Source: Pseudomonadota bacterium | GTDB lineage: Bacteria; Pseudomonadota; Gammaproteobacteria; Burkholderiales; Burkholderiaceae_C | Reading direction: 5' to 3' | DNA: 8,026 bases | NCBI GenBank assembly: GCA_023442945.1 | Contig: JAEZWW010000016.1 | Span: forward strand, 1-8,026 | Shown here: positions 1-5,862 of the stretch, one piece after another | Position numbering within the stretch: position 1 is the stretch's first letter | Layout: each line of letters starts with the position of its first letter | Program-made: the position numbers and the translations under genes | Notes under the pieces: generated by a model | Database searches by the model: none | The model's input: the letters and a program-made list of their open reading frames with translations, nothing else | What the model was told of the DNA's origin: nothing

Positions 1-65
1 CCCCTGTGCCCGCGGTGCCCAGTGGCGCGCCCTACAGCGCACGCGCCCCGCCTGTAGCGGCCTGA
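1..65 (+). CDS. Possible C-terminal end of a preceding gene (partial)
   Basis: Reading codons from base 3 gives 20 residues and a TGA stop at 63-65. The tail is Pro/Ala-rich and ends YSARAPPVAA, with G/C at most third positions. The other two forward frames also run open from the left edge, so openness alone is weak support. The ending recalls the short C-termini (xRGPPx or xRAPPx) that I associate with small DUF2946 proteins, which are sometimes encoded beside metal-related TonB receptors. That resemblance is from memory and is inference. No domain is visible in so short a piece. Confidence 0.3.
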   Translation, partial: PVPAVPSGAPYSARAPPVAA

Positions 66-111
66 GCGGCCTCCCTGGCGCCCGCGCCACTTTCCCTCGC
101 CCCTGACATCC

Positions 112-140
112 CGGCCCCCGCGCGCTCTGCGCCGGGGCCG
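112..140 (+). other. GC hairpin without a T tract
   Basis: Arms CGGCCCC (112-118) and GGGGCCG (134-140) pair perfectly. Nested inside, GCGC (122-125) pairs with GCGC (129-132) around a TCT loop. No T run follows, so it is not a canonical intrinsic terminator. It could be part of the 3' end of the preceding transcript. Confidence 0.4.
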
Positions 141-185
141 TCAGCGCGTGGACGTCGCGCGCGCCGGCATGGGCCGTTGCCGCCC

Positions 186-235
186 GGCCGCGCCCTGTTC
201 TGCGGCGCGGCCTTGGACTTCTCTTGTCTTTTTTT
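186..235 (+). terminator. Possible terminator or attenuator upstream of the receptor
   Basis: GGCCGCGCC (186-194) pairs perfectly over 9 bp with GGCGCGGCC (204-212) around a 9-base loop. The following 23 bases are pyrimidine-rich and end in T7 at 229-235. The T7 lies 16 bases after the stem, too far for a classical terminator. It may end the upstream gene's transcript, or act in the receptor's leader if the promoter lies further upstream. An identical 5' arm at 240-248 could compete for the 3' arm. Confidence 0.35.
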
Positions 236-340
236 GATCGGCCGCGCCGCCTCTACAGGCCGCTGCTGGCCGTTTTTTGCCCTTTTTTCGCCCGGACGGA
301 TCGCCGCCGCGCGTGGTCCGCCCTGGGCACTGGATGCTTC

Positions 341-2455
341 ATGTCACCACTTGTTCTGCTTCACCCCCGCGCCGCTGCGCCCCGCACGCGCCTGCGGCCC
401 CTCAGCGCGGCCTTGCTGGCCGCATTTCTGTCCACCCCGGCGTGGAGTGCGCCCGACACGCCGCCCGCAGAGGGCGATGACGCGCCCTCGCTCAAGGAAG
501 TCACCGTGCGCGCCAGCGGGCTCGACCGCGCCAGCACCGACATGGCCACGCCCGCGTCCGTGCTGGAAGGCGACGAGCTGGTCCAGCGCCGCGGCGCCAC
601 CCTGGGCGAGACGCTGGACGGCCAACCCGGCATCGCCGCCAGCCACTTCGGCGCGGGCGCCAGCCGCCCCGTGATCCGCGGCATGGACGGGCCGCGCGTG
701 CAAATCCTCAGCGACGGCGCCGAAGTGCACGACGCCTCGTCCGTCAGCCCCGACCACGCCGTCACCGCCGAACCGATGCTGGCGCGCCAGATCGAGGTGC
801 TGCGCGGCCCATCTGCTCTGCTGTACAGCGGCGGCGCTGTGGGCGGCGCGGTCAACGTGCTGGACGGGCGTGTGCCCACCGCAGCGCCGGAAAAAGGCGT
901 GGAAGGCAGCGCCGAGCTGCGCGCCAACACCGGCGCGCGCGGCGTGTCGGGCGCGGCGCAGGTCACGGCGGGCAAGGGCCCGCTGGTGCTGCACGTGGAA
1001 GGCGCGGGCCGCGACGATGGCGACTACCGCGTCGGCCGGGGTTGGTCCGGCGGCTCGCGCGTGGAAGGCAGCTTCAACCGCACCGACACCGGCAGCGTCG
1101 GCCTGTCCTGGGTCGGCACGCGCGGTTACCTAGGCATGGCCTTCACGCAGCAGCGCGCGCGCTACGGCCTGCCGGGGCACGCGCACGGCGGTGCCGACTG
1201 CCACCCGCATGGCGACCATTTGCACTGCGGTGGCCACGATGACGGCGACCACGACCATGGACACGAAAGCGACGAGGGCCACGACCATGCGCACGGCGAC
1301 GTGCCCGTGGTCGACCTGCGCAGCCAGCGCTGGGACGTGCGCGGCGAGCTGCGCCAGCCCTTCACCGGCTTCGAGACGCTGCGCCTGCGCGGCGGCGTGA
1401 CCGACTACCGCCACGACGAGATCGAAGACGGCGCCATCGCGACCACCTTCCGCAACAAGGCGCACGACTGGCGCGTTGAATTGCAGCACCAGCCGGTCGC
1501 CGGGTGGCGCGGTGTGTTCGGCCTGGCCACCAGCCAGCGCGACTTCAGCGCCCTGGGCGAAGAGGCCTACGTGCAGCCCACGCGCACGCGCCGCACCAGC
1601 CTGTTCTGGCTGGAGACGCTGGCCTGGGGCGACTGGCGTTTTGAAGGCGCGCTGCGCCACGAACGGCAGAACGTCAGCCTGCAGGACGGCGGGGAGCGGC
1701 GCTCACACAGCGGCACGTCCGGCTCGGTCGGCGCGGTCTGGCGCTTCACGCCGGGTTACCAGCTGTCCGCGAGCTTCACCCACGCCCAGCGCATGCCCAC
1801 GGCCGAAGAGCTGTACGCGCGCGGCCTGCACATGGCCACGCGCACCTACGAGGTCGGCAACAGCGCCCTGCGCGCCGAGCGCTCCAGCAACCTGGACATC
1901 GGTCTGCGCAAGCTGGTGGGCGACACCACCTTCTCGGTCAATGCGTACCACAACCGCATCTCCGGCTACATCTACGGCCGCACGCTGGACGCCCAGGAAG
2001 GCGTGCAGCTGATCGAATACACGCAGGCCGGCGCCCGCTTCACGGGGCTGGAGGCGCAGGTGCGCCAGCGCCTCACGCGCAACGTGGGGGTGACGGTGTT
2101 CGGCGACGTGGTGCGCGCCCGCCTGGCCGACGGCAGCCGCCTGCCACGCAGCGCCCCCGCGCGCGCCGGCGTGCGGCTGGATGCCCAATGGCAGGGCTGG
2201 GAAGGCATGGTCGAATGGGTGCAGACCTTCGCCGTGCGTCAGGTGACCGAGCACGAAACGCCGACCGCTGGCTACGGCATGCTGAACCTGGGCCTCAGCT
2301 ACACGCGGCCGTTCGCCAACGGCAGCAGCTGGCAGTTCTACGTGCGCGGCCCCAACCTGACGGATCGCCTGGCGTATTCGCACCTGTCCTTCATCAAGGA
2401 CCAGGCGCCCTTGATGGGGCGCAGCGTCGTGGTGGGCGCGCGCTACAACTTCTGA
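341..2455 (+). CDS. znuD: TonB-dependent outer-membrane receptor, ZnuD-like (zinc uptake)
   Basis: This is a 704-residue outer-membrane beta-barrel receptor, probably importing zinc using TonB-ExbBD energy. The start at ATG 341 puts a signal peptide at the N-terminus: basic residues, then a hydrophobic core, with likely cleavage at AWSA. A TonB-box-like LKEVTV stretch follows. The plug domain is recognisable from PVIRGMDGPRVQIL, the EVLRGPSALLYSGGAVGGAVNV signature region (split here only by reading), and neighbouring residues. The rest is barrel strands ending in the aromatic C-terminal residues YNF. Residues 280-320 form a loop with 13 His, 2 Cys and 11 Asp/Glu, including CHPHGDHLHC. A His-rich extracellular loop is the hallmark of ZnuD of Neisseria and its relatives; copper or nickel are possible alternatives. 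The ribosome site is weak (GGA at 332-334). No Zur operator is visible. The length is typical of the family and the gene looks intact. Confidence 0.88.
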   Translation: MSPLVLLHPRAAAPRTRLRPLSAALLAAFLSTPAWSAPDTPPAEGDDAPSLKEVTVRASGLDRASTDMATPASVLEGDELVQRRGATLGETLDGQPGIAASHFGAGASRPVIRGMDGPRVQILSDGAEVHDASSVSPDHAVTAEPMLARQIEVLRGPSALLYSGGAVGGAVNVLDGRVPTAAPEKGVEGSAELRANTGARGVSGAAQVTAGKGPLVLHVEGAGRDDGDYRVGRGWSGGSRVEGSFNRTDTGSVGLSWVGTRGYLGMAFTQQRARYGLPGHAHGGADCHPHGDHLHCGGHDDGDHDHGHESDEGHDHAHGDVPVVDLRSQRWDVRGELRQPFTGFETLRLRGGVTDYRHDEIEDGAIATTFRNKAHDWRVELQHQPVAGWRGVFGLATSQRDFSALGEEAYVQPTRTRRTSLFWLETLAWGDWRFEGALRHERQNVSLQDGGERRSHSGTSGSVGAVWRFTPGYQLSASFTHAQRMPTAEELYARGLHMATRTYEVGNSALRAERSSNLDIGLRKLVGDTTFSVNAYHNRISGYIYGRTLDAQEGVQLIEYTQAGARFTGLEAQVRQRLTRNVGVTVFGDVVRARLADGSRLPRSAPARAGVRLDAQWQGWEGMVEWVQTFAVRQVTEHETPTAGYGMLNLGLSYTRPFANGSSWQFYVRGPNLTDRLAYSHLSFIKDQAPLMGRSVVVGARYNF

Positions 2456-2498
2456 AGCTGCTTGCGCAGGTGGGACTAGGGCGGAAGGCCGATTTGGC

Positions 2499-3632
2499 TT
2501 AAATCTTCACCTGCTCGTAGGCCCACTTCACCCACGGCATCAGGGCGGCGACATCGCTGGCTTCCACGGTGGCGCCGCACCAGATGCGCAGGCCGGCCGG
2601 CGCGTCCTTGTACGCGGCGATGTCGTAGGCCACGCCTTCGTCCGCCAGCAGCTTGGCCATTTGCTTGACCTGCGCGTCCGGCAAGTCCACCGTCAGGCAC
2701 ACGCTGGTGCACGAGCGCGTGGCCTCGGTCTGCGCCAGGAAGTGGATCCACGGGTGCGCGGCGACAAAGTCCTCGATCGCCTTCAGGCTGGCGCGGCTGC
2801 GTGCCATCAGGCCGGGCACGCCGCCTGCGCCGTCGGCCCATTGCAGCGCGTCCAGGTAGTCCGCCACGCACAGCATCGACGGCGTGTTGATGGTGTCGCC
2901 GCGGAAGACCGCGTCCATCAGCTGCGCCTGGCCGTCGGCGCCGGTGCTGGTCATGCGGAAGATCTTGGGCAGCGGCCACGCGGGGCGGTGGCTTTCCAGG
3001 CGCGCTACGGCGCGCGGGCTCAGCACCAGCATGCCGTGCGCGCCTTCGCCGCCCAGTGCCTTCTGCCACGAGAAAGTGACCACGTCCAGCTTGTCCCACG
3101 GCAGGTCCATGCTGAAGGCGGCGCTGGTGGCGTCGCAAATCGTCAGGCCGGCGCGGTCGGCGGCGATCCAGTCGCCATCGGGCACGCAGACGCCGCTGGT
3201 CGTGCCGTTCCAGGTGAAGACCACGTCGCGGTCAAAGTCGACCTGCGCCAGATCGGGCAGGGCGCCGTACGCGGCTTTGTACACGTTCAAATCGCTCAGC
3301 TTGAGCTGGTTGACCAGGTCGTTCACCCAGGTCAGGCCAAATGTCTCCCACGCCAGCACGTCCACGCCGCGCGGGCCCAGCAGGCTCCACATCGCCATCT
3401 CCACCGCGCCGGTGTCCGACGCCGGCACGATGCCGATGCGGTAGCCGTCCGGCAGGCCCAGGATGCGTGCACTTTCGGTGCAGGCGCGCTCCAGCAGCTC
3501 GCGCCCCAGCGCCGAGCGGTGCGAGCGGCCCAGCGCGCGCAGGTCGAGCGCGGAAACGTCGTAGCCCGGGCGCTTGGCGCAGGGGCCGGACGAGAAGTTG
3601 GGGCAGGCGGGTCGAACGGTGGGCTGGGTCAT
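2499..3632 (-). CDS. serC: Phosphoserine transaminase (SerC, TIGR01365-like class)
   Basis: This 377-residue PLP enzyme of aminotransferase class V should convert 3-phosphohydroxypyruvate and glutamate to phosphoserine and 2-oxoglutarate (serine synthesis). SerC enzymes also act in pyridoxal phosphate synthesis. The N-terminus has PNFSSGPCAKRPGY, and LGRSHRS follows. The PLP-binding lysine is K191 in SWQKALGGEGAHGM. ICDATSAAF carries the Asp expected to contact the cofactor ring. The sequence resembles the alphaproteobacterial/Methanosarcina type of SerC rather than the E. coli type; that assignment is from recall. I chose ATG at 3632 because homology begins there. An in-frame extension to 3977 would cross the divergent pyrF gene. 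There is no strong Shine-Dalgarno. It converges with the receptor gene across 43 bases and is divergent from pyrF across 169 bases. Confidence 0.9.
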   Translation of the reverse strand: MTQPTVRPACPNFSSGPCAKRPGYDVSALDLRALGRSHRSALGRELLERACTESARILGLPDGYRIGIVPASDTGAVEMAMWSLLGPRGVDVLAWETFGLTWVNDLVNQLKLSDLNVYKAAYGALPDLAQVDFDRDVVFTWNGTTSGVCVPDGDWIAADRAGLTICDATSAAFSMDLPWDKLDVVTFSWQKALGGEGAHGMLVLSPRAVARLESHRPAWPLPKIFRMTSTGADGQAQLMDAVFRGDTINTPSMLCVADYLDALQWADGAGGVPGLMARSRASLKAIEDFVAAHPWIHFLAQTEATRSCTSVCLTVDLPDAQVKQMAKLLADEGVAYDIAAYKDAPAGLRIWCGATVEASDVAALMPWVKWAYEQVKI

Positions 3633-3705
3633 GGCGAGGGCAGAGGCGGTCACGCGATCAGGCGCAGAGAGCGAACAGGGGCGCCGCGCGGGCGCGAAGC
3701 CGCAA

Positions 3706-3711
3706 ATTCTA
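3706..3711 (-). promoter_or_regulatory. Candidate -10 element for serC
   Basis: On the minus strand the hexamer TAGAAT matches TATAAT at 5 of 6 positions and sits in an AT island (aaattcta) within very GC-rich DNA. Transcription would start near 3699, giving a leader of about 67 bases. No good -35 is present at the usual spacing. Confidence 0.35.
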
Positions 3712-3788
3712 GGCCGGCGCCCATCGCCCGGCCCGCGCCGTGGGCATCGGCGGCCGTGGCACGTGTCTGGGGCGCCAAGCCGCTTGCC

Positions 3789-3794
3789 TAAAAT
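3789..3794 (+). promoter_or_regulatory. Candidate -10 element for pyrF, very close to the ATG
   Basis: TAAAAT matches TATAAT at 5 of 6 positions in the context TTGCCTAAAATCGGCGCC just before the ATG at 3802. A start site 7 bases downstream would fall at about 3801-3802, making the transcript leaderless or nearly so. No ribosome-binding sequence lies between the hexamer and the ATG. The -35 region is poor. Confidence 0.45.
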
Positions 3795-3801
3795 CGGCGC
3801 C

Positions 3802-4656
3802 ATGAACTTTCTCGAGCAGTTGCGCCAGGCCGAAAGCGCCCACCAGTCGATGCTGTGCGTCGGCCTGGACCCGGAACCCACGCGCTTTCCCACCGGCATC
3901 ACGCGCGACGCCGAAGGCATCTTCGATTTCTGCGTCGCCATCGTCGAAGCCACGGCCGACCTGGCGATGGCCTTCAAGCCGCAGATCGCCTACTTCGCCG
4001 CGCACCGCGCCGAGCCGCAGCTCGAACGCCTGATGCGCCGCATGCGCGAGATCGCGCCGCAAGTACCGATCATCCTGGACGCCAAGCGCGGCGACATCGG
4101 CTCCACCGCCGAGCAGTACGCCAAGGAAGCGTTTGAGCGCTACGAAGCCGACGCCGTCACCCTGTCGCCCTTCATGGGCTTCGACTCCGTCGCGCCCTAC
4201 CTGCAGTACAAGAACAAGGGCGCCTTCCTGCTGTGCCGCACCTCCAACCCCGGTGGCGACGACCTGCAGGCACAGCGCCTGGCGGGCGTGGAAGGCCAGC
4301 CGCTGCTGTACGAGCATGTCGCGCGCCTGGCCGCCGGGCCGTGGAATCTGAATGGGCAGCTGGGGCTGGTGGTGGGCGCGACTTATCCGCAGGAGATCGA
4401 GCGCGTGCGCGAACTGGCGCCCACGCTGCCGCTGCTGATCCCCGGCGTCGGCGCGCAAGGCGGCGACGCGGCCGCCACCGTCAAAGCCGGCTGGCGCGGT
4501 GATACGGGTGGAGCGGCCGGCGCCACCACGGGCGCGGTCATCGTCAACAGCTCGCGCGCCATCCTGTACGCCAGCGGCGGCTCGGACTTCCGCGACGCGG
4601 CGCGCGCCGCCGCGCAGGCCACGCGCGCGGCGCTGCACGCAGCCAAAGGGTGGTAG
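3802..4656 (+). CDS. pyrF: Orotidine 5'-phosphate decarboxylase, group 2
   Basis: This 284-residue cytoplasmic enzyme decarboxylates OMP to UMP, the last step of de novo pyrimidine synthesis. Family landmarks appear in order: MLCVGLDPEP with D23, MAFKPQIAYF with K59, the catalytic LDAKRGDIGST with D93, K95 and D98, TLSPFMGFDS, LLCRTSNPGG, LVVGATYP, LLIPGVGAQGGD and NSSRAILYAS near the C-terminus. This pattern, with the NPGG and GAQGGD segments and a length near 280, fits the longer group-2 (TIGR02127-like) enzymes rather than the shorter E. coli type. The frame is open further upstream, but homology begins at ATG 3802. The stop codon lies in a short inverted repeat, and a dispersed repeat starts 11 bases later. 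Confidence 0.96.
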   Translation: MNFLEQLRQAESAHQSMLCVGLDPEPTRFPTGITRDAEGIFDFCVAIVEATADLAMAFKPQIAYFAAHRAEPQLERLMRRMREIAPQVPIILDAKRGDIGSTAEQYAKEAFERYEADAVTLSPFMGFDSVAPYLQYKNKGAFLLCRTSNPGGDDLQAQRLAGVEGQPLLYEHVARLAAGPWNLNGQLGLVVGATYPQEIERVRELAPTLPLLIPGVGAQGGDAAATVKAGWRGDTGGAAGATTGAVIVNSSRAILYASGGSDFRDAARAAAQATRAALHAAKGW

Positions 4657-4673
4657 CTATATTTTAGATAGCT
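4655..4673 (+). repeat. Inverted repeat across the end of pyrF
   Basis: AGCTAT (4655-4660) and ATAGCT (4668-4673) are perfect inverted copies around the 7-base loop ATTTTAG. The left arm overlaps the TAG stop of pyrF and the right arm is the first six bases of the dispersed repeat. The stem is AU-rich and has no T run, so it is unlikely to be a terminator by itself. Confidence 0.45.
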
Positions 4674-4703
4674 GGTCGCGCAGATGGTTGTAGGGCTGCG
4701 GCC
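4668..4703 (+). repeat. Dispersed intergenic repeat, copy 1
   Basis: These 36 bases, starting ATAGCTGGTCGCGCAG and ending GGGCTGCGGCC, match 6891-6926 at 34 of 36 positions in the same orientation. The repeat can fold: GGTC pairs with GGCC through one G.U pair, and GCAG pairs with CTGC, with a two-base bulge and a 12-base loop. It lies just after the pyrF stop. Comamonadaceae genomes carry many intergenic elements beginning ATAGCTG, as I recall; membership is inferred. Confidence 0.8.
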
Positions 4704-4831
4704 TAATTTGTTTGGTATTTGAAGCCCGACCGGCCTGCACAGGGGTTGCCCCGTCCGGGAAATCCATGCCTACCGGGCGCGCCAGCATTCGTCGGCGCGC
4801 ACCGCGTTTGGTGACAATCGGCACATCGACC

Positions 4832-4867
4832 TGCGCGGTGCTCCCTGGTCGGGGCGCGCGCTTTTTT
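4832..4867 (+). terminator. Terminator-like hairpin and T6 just before the Bug gene
   Basis: GCTCC (4840-4844) pairs with GGGGC (4851-4855) with one G.U around the loop CTGGTC. Below a three-base bulge (4837-4839), GCGC (4833-4836) pairs with GCGC (4856-4859), and a T.G pair can be added at 4832/4860. T6 follows at 4862-4867. It has the shape of an intrinsic terminator, but the Bug gene's Shine-Dalgarno begins only three bases after the T run, so it probably acts in that gene's leader or limits read-through from pyrF. Confidence 0.5.
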
Positions 4868-4869
4868 CT

Positions 4870-4873
4870 GGAG
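4870..4873 (+). promoter_or_regulatory. Ribosome binding site fixing the Bug gene start
   Basis: GGAG lies 8 bases before ATG 4882. An in-frame TTG sits directly in front at 4879, but the spacing and codon favour ATG 4882. Confidence 0.7.
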
Positions 4874-4881
4874 TTTTCTTG

Positions 4882-5862
4882 ATGCCCCGTCCTCCCCTGT
4901 CCCGCCGCGTTAGCCTGCTGGGTGCCTGCGCCCTGGCGCTGTTGGCGCCCGCTGCCTTCGCGCAGGGCGCGTACCCCGCCAAGCCCATCACCATCATCGT
5001 CGGCTACCCGGCCGGTGGCAGCACCGACCTGACTGGCCGCCACGTGGGTGACGCGCTCGGCAAGCAGCTGGGCGTGCCGGTGGTGATCGAAAACGTGGGC
5101 GGTGCCGGCGGTGCCATCGGCGCGCAGAAGGCGGCCAACGCCGCACCCGACGGCTACACGCTGTTCGTCGGTGCCAACAACGAAGTGGCGATCAACAAGC
5201 TGGTCACCAAGAACGTCAAGTACGACCTGAAGGACTTCACCCCGATCGGCCTGGTGGCCTCGCAGCCCATGGTGCTGGTGGCGTCCAACGCCTCGGGCGT
5301 GAAGACCATCGACGAATTCATCGCCAAGGTGAAGGCCGCGCCCGGCAAGTACAGCTATGGCAGCTCGGGCGTGGGTACGGCCCTGCACCTGGCCGGCGAA
5401 ATGGTCAAGGAGCGCGCGGGCCTGTTCATGACCCACATCCCCTACCGCGGCGTGGCGCCGCTGACCAACGACCTGGTCGGTGGCAACCTTGAATTCGGCG
5501 TGTTCGTGCTGTCCAGCGGCCTGCCGCACATCAAGGCCGGCAAGGTGGTCGCGCTGGGCACGACCGAGGCCAAGCGCTCGCCGCTCACGGCCGACATTCC
5601 CGCGCTGGGCGAGCACAAGCAGCTCAAGGGCATGGACATCGGCAGCTGGTTCGTGTTGATGGGCCCGGCCAAGCTGCCCGACGCCGTCACCGCCAAGCTC
5701 AAGACCGCGCTGACCGAGGTGCTGAAGTCGCCCGACTTCCGCAAAAAGATGGAAGCCACCGGCTCCACCGTGGCGGCGCCTGACGTGGCGATCGGCCCCT
5801 TCCTGCAAAGCGAGATTGCCAAGTACCAGAAGATCGTGCAGTTCGCCAAGATCGAGCAATGA
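4882..5862 (+). CDS. Bug/TctC-family periplasmic solute-binding protein
   Basis: This 326-residue protein is a tripartite tricarboxylate transporter receptor of the Bug family, which binds small carboxylates in the periplasm. The signal peptide has paired arginines (SRRVSLLG, only a partial twin-arginine motif), a hydrophobic core and likely cleavage after A27 (AAFA/QG). The mature protein opens with the family signature YPAKPITIIVGYPAGGSTD, followed by VVIENVGGAGGAIGA and APDGYTLFVGANN. YSYGSSGVGTALHLAGE and HIPYRGVAPLTNDLVGG are further conserved blocks. No tctA or tctB membrane gene is in view, as is usual for the many orphan Bug proteins of Burkholderiales. Its last four bases (ATGA) overlap the start of the deacylase gene, so the two are probably co-translated. 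Known Bug ligands include aspartate, glutamate and nicotinate-type acids; the ligand here is unknown. Confidence 0.93.
   Translation: MPRPPLSRRVSLLGACALALLAPAAFAQGAYPAKPITIIVGYPAGGSTDLTGRHVGDALGKQLGVPVVIENVGGAGGAIGAQKAANAAPDGYTLFVGANNEVAINKLVTKNVKYDLKDFTPIGLVASQPMVLVASNASGVKTIDEFIAKVKAAPGKYSYGSSGVGTALHLAGEMVKERAGLFMTHIPYRGVAPLTNDLVGGNLEFGVFVLSSGLPHIKAGKVVALGTTEAKRSPLTADIPALGEHKQLKGMDIGSWFVLMGPAKLPDAVTAKLKTALTEVLKSPDFRKKMEATGSTVAAPDVAIGPFLQSEIAKYQKIVQFAKIEQ

Larger units (their letters stand above)
66..340 (+). other. Non-coding leader region upstream of the TonB receptor
   Basis: This 275-base stretch has no convincing gene. An in-frame TTG at 224 would add 39 residues to the receptor, but that extension is Phe- and Arg-rich, is not signal-like, and is read through T tracts, so I treat it as untranslated. 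The region holds two GC hairpins (112-140 and 186-212), a third copy of the hairpin arm at 240-248, and T tracts at 229-235, 273-278 and 283-288. I see no AT-rich palindrome resembling a Zur operator, and no B12 riboswitch core. Confidence 0.6.

Noticed and set aside
224..340. N-terminal extension of the TonB receptor from the TTG at 224
   Set aside because: It would place 39 Arg- and Phe-rich residues before a good signal peptide that starts at ATG 341.
66..340. Zur operator or B12 riboswitch upstream of the receptor
   Set aside because: No AT-rich palindrome of the Zur type and no conserved B12-box core can be found. A diverged site cannot be excluded by eye.
344..994. Long minus-strand open frames over the receptor gene
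   Set aside because: They are antisense to a well-supported coding region, have Ala/Arg/Gly-rich compositions typical of high-GC antisense frames, and show no domain.
2456..2498. Terminator between the convergent receptor and serC genes
   Set aside because: Only a weak stem (AGGCC with GGCTT around GATTT, near 2485-2500) is visible, with no T run on either strand.
2661..3791. 376-codon + strand open frame opposite serC
   Set aside because: It is the complement of a clear transaminase, with low-complexity Ala/Arg/Val/Gln/His content. The serC motifs decide the strand.
4801..4830. Promoter for the Bug gene around GACAAT (4813-4818)
   Set aside because: The hexamer matches TATAAT at only 4 of 6 positions and lacks a -35 at normal spacing.
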